A stretch of DNA of 64,000 nucleotides from Engelhardtia mirabilis (lineage in GTDB: Bacteria > Planctomycetota > UBA1135 > GCA-002686595): contig NZ_CP036287.1 in NCBI RefSeq assembly GCF_007748095.1, positions 4,340,001 through 4,404,000 on the forward strand, read 5' to 3'. The notes under the pieces are model-generated. The model was not told where the DNA came from, did no database searches, and was given only the letters and a program-made list of their open reading frames with translations. Shown here in pieces: positions 58,720 to 64,000 of the stretch; position 1 is the first letter of the stretch; the number at the start of each line of letters is the position of its first letter. The translations under genes were made by a program, and so were the position numbers.

Positions 58720-58770
58720 GATTCGCACCGATCGACTACACCGTTCCAAGTGAACGGGATCGGATCAGAA

Positions 58771-61700
58771 GTGACGCAGCTTTCCGGTTACGAGATCGAG
58801 CGCGAGCTCGGCGCCGGCGCCGGGGGGCGCGTGCTGCTGGCCCGCGCCACGCGGTCGATCGACCGCGTCTCCGCGGGCGATCTGGTAGCGCTCAAGGTCC
58901 CCTCGGCCGAGGGTGCGGAGCGCGCTCGCCAAGTCGAGGCCCTGGCTCGGGAGGCCGCCGTCGCGCGACGGGTTCGGCACCCCTCGCTGGTGCGCGTACT
59001 GGCCTTCCGCGAGGACGCGGAGCTGCCCTACCTGTCGATGGTCTGGGTTCCCGGCGCGACCCTGTCCGAGGTCCTGGCCGAGGGCGAGCCCCTGCCGGAG
59101 CCTCGACTGCGCGAGATCGGCGCCGACCTGGGCTCCGCCCTGGCTGCGCTGCACGCCCACGACCTGGTGCACGGCGACGTCAAGCCCGAGAACGTGCGGC
59201 TCGATGCCGAGGGTCGCGCGGTCCTGATCGACCTGGGCTTCGCCCGGGACGCCAGCCTGGACGGCGAGGGCGGCCTCCCCGGCACCCTGGCCTTCCTCGC
59301 GCCGGAGTTCCTCTCCGGCGGCCGCTCAGGTCCGCCCAGCGATGTCTTTGCGCTAGGCGCCGTCCTCTACCTGCTCGCCACCGGACACCACCCCTTCGGC
59401 GCAGACGATGGCGAGACCTCCGACCTACTGGCCGCGTTGGCGACGGCGCGGGTCGTCCCCGCGTCGCGTCATGTGCCCGAGCTGAGTCCCCTGCTGGACG
59501 CGCTCCTGGATGCTTGCCTGCGGCGGAGTCCGAGCGAGCGACCCACTGCGGAAGCCTTGGCCGGCATCTTGCACGAGGGCGAGGAGAGCGGCTGGTGGCG
59601 GGCGAGGGTGCAGCAATCCCTGGGCTCCGGCGGCGGACCCGGAGCCCTGCGAGCCGAGAGCCACCGCCTGCAGTTCGTCGGCAGACGCGACGAGCTCCGC
59701 GGCTTGAGCCAGGCCTACACCCAAGTGCTGCGCGAGGGCCAGGGACTCGCGATCGCCCTGTCCGGGCCCGTAGGAATCGGCAAGACGCGTCTCGTCAGCG
59801 ACCTGATCGAAACCCTGCGCGCCGGTGACTCGCCGTGCCTGTTCCTGCACGCGCGCTGCAGCGAGTTGACGGAGTCCCAGCGCTACGGCACGGCGATTCG
59901 ATTGCTCGAGCATTGGCTGCAATTGCCTCCCCACCGCCCCCTCGGCCCGCGCGAGATCCAACTGCTCGAGCACCTGGTTCCGCCCCGCGATGCCGACGTG
60001 CTGCGTAGGGCACTGCTCGGAGACGGGGACGCCCCGGTTCAGGGCAGTGCGGCGGTCGCCCTCGCCGCCTGGATCGCGGCCCTGGCGGCCGGGCGACCGG
60101 TCGTGGTGCTGGTGGACGACCTGCACCTGGCCCACGCCGCGACCCTGGAGGCCCTCGACCGCATGCTCGAGCGGTCGGCGGACAGCCGTCTGCTCTTGCT
60201 CCTGGCCTATGACGACGACCGTCCGCCGGCAGAACCCGCCGAGCTTGCGCGCCTGCTGGAGCACGCCCGGCGCCGCGCCGCCCAGGTCGACCTCGCCGGC
60301 ACGATCCACATGGATCCCTTGACCGTCGAAGACGTCACCGAACTCGTCACCCACCACTTCCACCACACCACGCCGCGCCTGCGACTGGGGCGCGTGCTGC
60401 ACGAGCGCAGCCAGGGCAACCCGGGAATCCTCGAAGAGTTGTTGGTCGGTCTGGTCGACCGGGGCGAAGCCGCGCCGTTGGACGGCGAGCCCGGGCGCCT
60501 GCGCCTAGAGATCCAACCCGACCGGATCGCCCTGCCCGGATCGCTGCTGGTGACCATGCGCCAGCGCTACCGCGAGCTGGACCCGCTCATGCGCCGTTGG
60601 CTGGAGCGCTTGAGCGTGGTCGGCGGCCGTTTGGAGACCGACTTCCTCTGCACCGCCTTCGCCCCGGCCACTGCGGCGGAGGTCGATGGCGCGCTGGAGG
60701 AGCTGGCGCGGCGCGGCTGGCTGGTCGCCAACGGCCCGCGCTATCGCTTCGCCCGCGCCGCCCTGCGCGAGGCGGTCTACCGATCCCTTTCGCCGGACCG
60801 TCGCGTGCGCCTACACCGCATGGCGGCGCGCGCCTTGGCGACGATCGAAGACGACCGCGACGTGGACTTCCAACGGGCCTACCACCTGCGCGCAGCCGGT
60901 GAGCAGCGTGAGCTGTTGGAGGCCGTCTGGTCCCTGCTGCCGCCCGACGATCGACGCGGCTCGCCCCACCGCCTCTTGCGACTGGCGCGCTGGGGGCTCG
61001 AGGCCCTCGACGCCCTCGGAAGGCCGGCGAGCCTTCGCAAGCGGGAACTGAACCTGCTGGAGCGCGGCCTGGGCGCCGCCGACCGCTTGGGAGAGCGCGA
61101 GCTGCAACGCCGTTGGCTGGACCGACTGGCCGAGCTGGCCACCGGCACCGGCACCGACGCCGCCGAGGAGGCGACGGTCTACCTGCTGCACGGTCGCCAC
61201 GCCTACTCGACCGGCGAGTTCGGCACCGCGCGGGGCATGCTCAGGAACGCCGTGGGCCTGGCCAAGAAGGCCCGCGACGCGCGCATCGAGGTCGAGGCGC
61301 TGCGCGGTTGGGCCCTGGTGGAGGCCGAATTCGCCTCCACTTCGCGCGCGCGCCAACTCGCCGCACGCGCCCTGAGCGCATCGGTCGAACCCGAGCAGCG
61401 GGCCCTCGCCCACCTGGTCAGCGCGCGGATCGAAGTGCTCGACGATCGACTCGAACGCGCGCTCGACGACGTGCGCTCCGCCCTGGCCACCCTGCGTCTG
61501 GCGGGCCGCGAGGCACCCGGGATTCGGGCCGGGGCCTACCTGATGCGCGCGCGGGTCTGGCGCGCGGCCGGACGCGTGAATCGCGCCCTGGCCTCGGCCC
61601 GCCGCGCCCAGGCCCTGGCACGGGAAGCCGGCGATCGCCGGCGCGAGGCCGAGGCTGCTGCCCGCATGGGCTGGCTGCTCTTGGACGCCGACCGCCCCGA

Positions 61701-62241
61701 CGAGGCCGAGGCGCAGCTGCGCGAGGCACGGCTGGTGACCGAGGAGATCGAAGACCAGCGGGCGGGGGTCTTGGTCGACCTGTGGCTGGGCCTGCTCCTG
61801 TGCGAACAGCAGGTCGAGGGTGGACGCGCTTCGATCCAACGCGCCCTGGCAACCGCCGATGACATCGGCTACCACCGCGCGGAGGCCCTGGGCCGCGCCA
61901 TCCTCGCGCGGGTCCAGTTGCTCGACGGCGACGACGCCGCGGCCCTGCGCAACTCCGACCGCGCCCACGAGTTGTCGGAGATCCACGGCTTGGAGCTGAT
62001 CGACCGCATCGTGGTCGACGGCACCTGCGCCGTGATGCTGCGGCACGAAGACCGCGGGTCCGAGGCGGATGGATTGGTGCGGAGCCTGAGGCGACGCATC
62101 CGCCGTACCACTCGCAACATCAGGCGCCCCGACCTGCGCCTGGCGCTGGGGGCCTACACCGAGCGCCTGCTCGAGGCCGTCCTGACCCTGGACGGCCCCA
62201 TCTACCCGCGCTCCACCGCCAACGTCGCGACATTGGACTGA
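58771..62241 (+). CDS. Ser/Thr kinase with AAA+ and TPR domains (signalling STAND-type protein)
   Basis: A protein of about 1156 residues. With numbering from the upstream GTG at 58750, the kinase domain covers 13-275: loop GAGAGG, Lys49, HGD (141-143, Gly for Arg), DLG (161-163, Leu for Phe) and APEF. These changes suggest a non-RD kinase, perhaps weakly active. An ATPase domain follows with Walker A GPVGIGKT (339-346) and Walker B VVVLVDDLH (451-459), then a long TPR-like helical solenoid from about 620 to the end (RALASARRAQALAREAGDRR). I use the GTG at 58771 because GGA lies six bases upstream. The architecture resembles PknK-like kinase/AAA/TPR regulators. Cytosolic; no DNA-binding domain was seen. 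Confidence 0.9.
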   Translation: MTQLSGYEIERELGAGAGGRVLLARATRSIDRVSAGDLVALKVPSAEGAERARQVEALAREAAVARRVRHPSLVRVLAFREDAELPYLSMVWVPGATLSEVLAEGEPLPEPRLREIGADLGSALAALHAHDLVHGDVKPENVRLDAEGRAVLIDLGFARDASLDGEGGLPGTLAFLAPEFLSGGRSGPPSDVFALGAVLYLLATGHHPFGADDGETSDLLAALATARVVPASRHVPELSPLLDALLDACLRRSPSERPTAEALAGILHEGEESGWWRARVQQSLGSGGGPGALRAESHRLQFVGRRDELRGLSQAYTQVLREGQGLAIALSGPVGIGKTRLVSDLIETLRAGDSPCLFLHARCSELTESQRYGTAIRLLEHWLQLPPHRPLGPREIQLLEHLVPPRDADVLRRALLGDGDAPVQGSAAVALAAWIAALAAGRPVVVLVDDLHLAHAATLEALDRMLERSADSRLLLLLAYDDDRPPAEPAELARLLEHARRRAAQVDLAGTIHMDPLTVEDVTELVTHHFHHTTPRLRLGRVLHERSQGNPGILEELLVGLVDRGEAAPLDGEPGRLRLEIQPDRIALPGSLLVTMRQRYRELDPLMRRWLERLSVVGGRLETDFLCTAFAPATAAEVDGALEELARRGWLVANGPRYRFARAALREAVYRSLSPDRRVRLHRMAARALATIEDDRDVDFQRAYHLRAAGEQRELLEAVWSLLPPDDRRGSPHRLLRLARWGLEALDALGRPASLRKRELNLLERGLGAADRLGERELQRRWLDRLAELATGTGTDAAEEATVYLLHGRHAYSTGEFGTARGMLRNAVGLAKKARDARIEVEALRGWALVEAEFASTSRARQLAARALSASVEPEQRALAHLVSARIEVLDDRLERALDDVRSALATLRLAGREAPGIRAGAYLMRARVWRAAGRVNRALASARRAQALAREAGDRRREAEAAARMGWLLLDADRPDEAEAQLREARLVTEEIEDQRAGVLVDLWLGLLLCEQQVEGGRASIQRALATADDIGYHRAEALGRAILARVQLLDGDDAAALRNSDRAHELSEIHGLELIDRIVVDGTCAVMLRHEDRGSEADGLVRSLRRRIRRTTRNIRRPDLRLALGAYTERLLEAVLTLDGPIYPRSTANVATLD

Positions 62242-62268
62242 GCACCTCGACTGAGTCCGCCGATCGGC

Positions 62269-63168
62269 TCAGCCACGCACTTGGGCGGCGCCGTCGCGAT
62301 CGGCCGGGCTGGCACCGACCAGCCGCTCGAGCCACCAACCCAGACGGTGGTGCCAGGACCGCTGCTCGAGCGTCGCGACCAGGTCCGGCAGCAGCCCCCG
62401 CCAATCGGCACCGGCGTAGCCGCGCAGGAAGCGGGGCAGGTCGGTTCGGCGCAAGAAGGCCCTGCCGCGGCCCTCACGGCGTCGCACCGAGCGCAAGAGC
62501 CGCGCGAGGTTCTGCAGCCGCGCAGCACGGTCGAGCTTGGGAACGAGCTGACTGCGATCGAGGTCCAGAACCCAAAGACGCGGTTGCGCCGTACCGAGGG
62601 AGCCGCGCTCCACCAAGAGATTGCGGGGCTGCAGATCCGCGTGAGCCAGGCCGACGTCGTGCAGTTCCGCGATCAGGGCCCCGGTCCGGGCCAGCAGCGC
62701 CGCGCGATCCGCCTGCGCCAGCTCCCCCGCGCGCGCCATCTCGAGCACCGTGCCCAGGTCGAGCGCGTTCTCGATCCGTACCGACACCAGGTCCAACAGC
62801 CAGCCGGGACGAGCCGGGCGGGCCCGAGCTGCAATCACCTCGGGGGTCGCGAGTCCCAGCCGTCGCAGCTCGGCCGACAGGCACAGCTCGCGGACCGGTC
62901 GCGACGCGTCCATGAACCTGGCGCCGGTCAACCAGCGCAGGAGGCCGCCGTGACGGTAACGACGCACCACCAGGCGCGGCCCGCTGCCGTGGATCTCGCC
63001 CAGTGGGATGCGGCCCGAGAGGTCGCTGGCCGGCAGCGGATGCCGATCCCCGTCGGGTTCGAATCCAGCCGCCCTGAGCCGCTCGGCGGCGTGGTCGGCT
63101 ACGACCAGTGAGCCACCGCCCGCGCGCTGGAGCGTGTAGTCAGCCGGCAATTCGGGCGGGCGAGGCAA
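62269..63168 (-). CDS. WaaP/KdkA-like lipopolysaccharide core kinase family protein
   Basis: A 299-residue protein kinase-like-fold protein of the lipopolysaccharide kinase (WaaP/InaA/KdkA) family. It has LVVRRYRHGGLLRWLTGARFMD as in Kdo kinase KdkA, then the catalytic loop HADLQPRNLLV (His176, Asp178) and the metal-binding LDLD (202-204). Family enzymes phosphorylate heptose or Kdo of lipid-A core at the inner membrane face. It is convergent with the kinase/AAA gene, 27 bases from it. Which sugar it acts on here is unknown. A Glu/Arg-rich substrate loop, GELAQADRAALLA, is unremarkable. Confidence 0.85.
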   Translation of the reverse strand: MPRPPELPADYTLQRAGGGSLVVADHAAERLRAAGFEPDGDRHPLPASDLSGRIPLGEIHGSGPRLVVRRYRHGGLLRWLTGARFMDASRPVRELCLSAELRRLGLATPEVIAARARPARPGWLLDLVSVRIENALDLGTVLEMARAGELAQADRAALLARTGALIAELHDVGLAHADLQPRNLLVERGSLGTAQPRLWVLDLDRSQLVPKLDRAARLQNLARLLRSVRRREGRGRAFLRRTDLPRFLRGYAGADWRGLLPDLVATLEQRSWHHRLGWWLERLVGASPADRDGAAQVRG

Positions 63169-63237
63169 GGCCAGGGATCGAGCCGTCCGCCGCCGCTCTC
63201 GCGAGCGACGGCGGCACGGGCTTTCGATCGGGGTCGG

Positions 63238-64000
63238 TCAGATTCCAGCGCCGAAGCCGCCGCCGGAATCGCTGGAGGCGCGCTCGCTGCGCTTCTCGAC
63301 GGGAGCGCGCTCGGGCTCGGGCGCACGCGGTGCCCGCGGCGCTCGGCTCGACTCGCGCTTGGCCTCACGGGAGCTCGCTTCGGCATCGAAGACTCCGAGG
63401 CCGAAGCCTCCGGAACCGCGCTGCTGGGGCTTCGAAGCCGCGGCCGGCTCGATCGCGGGCTCCCGCTCCCGACGCGGCGCCCGTTCGGTCTCTTCACGGC
63501 GCGGGCGACGCTCTGCGCGGTCGGCATCGCGGTCCCGACGGGGAGCTCGCTCGGCTTCGGGGTCCCGGCGGGGCGCACGCTCGGGCTCGGAATCGCGGCG
63601 CGGAGCCCGCTCGGCCTCGGCGTCCCGGCGGGGCCTGCGCTCGGCTTCGGAATCCCTGCGCGGGCCGCGACTCGCGCCGCGATCTCGATCGCCTTCGCTG
63701 GGGCGGCTGCCGCGCTCGGGGCGCTCGTCACGCTCTTCACGCCGGCCGCGGGGCGCGCGGTCTTCGCCGCGAGCGCCTCGCTCGTCGGTCCGCTCGGCGC
63801 GGGCGGGTGCCCGGCTCTCGCGCTCGTCGGCGTCATCGCCGCGCCCGCGACCGTAGCGCGGAGCCTCGCGATCACCGCCAGCGCGAGCTCCACCCGCACG
63901 GTCGCGGTCGGAACTGCCGCGGTCGGAACTGCCGCGGGGGGTCCGATCGCGGCCGCTGCGATCGCGGTCTCCACCGTTCTCGTGCACGTCGGCGCGAGCA
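63238..64000 (-). CDS. C-terminal part of an Arg/Asp/Glu-rich repeat protein (N-terminus outside window)
   Basis: The minus-strand frame is open from the window edge; a GTG at 63987 exists but nothing marks it as the start, so this is most likely the tail of a longer protein. The visible 253 residues are disordered and dominated by Arg, Asp, Glu, Gly and Ser. They include five 10-residue units of APRRDxExER type and end with two GGFG boxes (GGFGLGVFD and GGFGAGI). Such tails occur on RNA-binding proteins such as DEAD-box helicases or RNases, but no domain is visible here, so function is not assigned. Its stop is 69 bases from the start of the WaaP-like gene. Confidence 0.6.
   Translation of the reverse strand, partial: ARADVHENGGDRDRSGRDRTPRGSSDRGSSDRDRAGGARAGGDREAPRYGRGRGDDADERESRAPARAERTDERGARGEDRAPRGRREERDERPERGSRPSEGDRDRGASRGPRRDSEAERRPRRDAEAERAPRRDSEPERAPRRDPEAERAPRRDRDADRAERRPRREETERAPRREREPAIEPAAASKPQQRGSGGFGLGVFDAEASSREAKRESSRAPRAPRAPEPERAPVEKRSERASSDSGGGFGAGI
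63511..63660 (-). repeat. 30-bp tandem repeat, five imperfect units
   Basis: Five imperfect 30-base units (63511-63540 through 63631-63660), each coding a 10-residue Arg/Glu/Asp-rich unit of the partial protein at the window edge. Period and frame agree. Confidence 0.85.

Noticed and set aside
58700..58770. tRNA-like T-arm (ATTCGCACC)
   Set aside because: No 5-bp T-stem, acceptor stem or anticodon arm can be formed on either strand.
62251..62272. Hairpin CTGAG/CTCAG between convergent kinase and WaaP-like genes
   Set aside because: Only a 5-bp stem with an off-centre palindrome overlapping a stop codon; too weak to call a terminator.

Overview
The window is very GC-rich, densely coded DNA from one bacterial chromosome. 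The gene content points to the Planctomycetota: a long MoxR/DUF58/BatA-type cluster with squalene-cyclase-fold proteins and coiled-coil partners, FG-GAP/VCBS proteins with ASPIC/UnbV segments, a Ser/Thr kinase carrying a formylglycine-enzyme-like domain, and many GTG starts with poor Shine-Dalgarno sequences. The phylum is inferred from these families; no rRNA, tRNA, CRISPR array, phage or transposase gene was seen.

Layout. 1-4003 (minus): panC, ispE and a DUF2520 Rossmann protein in overlapping order, then an MscS-type channel. 4521-7958 (minus): an exported subtilisin-like protease, then folK and pssA overlapping. 8139-10032 (plus): eno followed by a FtsB/DivIC-like small membrane protein. 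10113-32653 (plus): an exported beta-propeller protein and then a ten-gene array. The array is MoxR ATPase, DUF58, a BatA-like VWA protein, a VWA/GATase-like protein, a giant double propeller, a squalene-cyclase-fold protein, a DUF4175-like membrane protein, a 992-residue coiled coil, a Gln-rich exported protein and a second squalene-cyclase-fold protein. Most junctions overlap by 1-4 bases.

32779-38519: two divergent VCBS/FG-GAP proteins. 38770-42985 (minus): a kinase/FGE-like fusion and a sugar nucleotidyltransferase. 43140-52956 (minus): a VCBS lipoprotein, gamma carbonic anhydrase-like protein, degenerate CPBP membrane protein, thiG, thiS, RlmI-like methyltransferase, HEAT/TPR exported protein and a sigma-54 activator. 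53345-58697 (plus): nusA, infB and rbfA without rimP or ylxR, with strong hairpins in both spacers. 58771-64000: a kinase/AAA/TPR signalling protein, a WaaP/KdkA-like kinase, and the C-terminal end of an Arg/Glu-rich repeat protein running off the window.

The best candidate for an undescribed system is 12603-32653. A MoxR ATPase with three VWA-type proteins would act at the membrane on, or together with, exported propellers, two non-catalytic toroids, a DUF4175-like anchor and an extracytoplasmic coiled coil. The translational coupling suggests one machine. Its role is not evident from sequence; assembly or mechanical organisation of the cell envelope is a reasonable guess. Secondary points of interest are a shared GYTARRTTT element upstream of all three VCBS genes, a 17-bp-arm inverted repeat between convergent genes, a four-run G-quadruplex motif, and several 15-bp in-frame tandem repeats.
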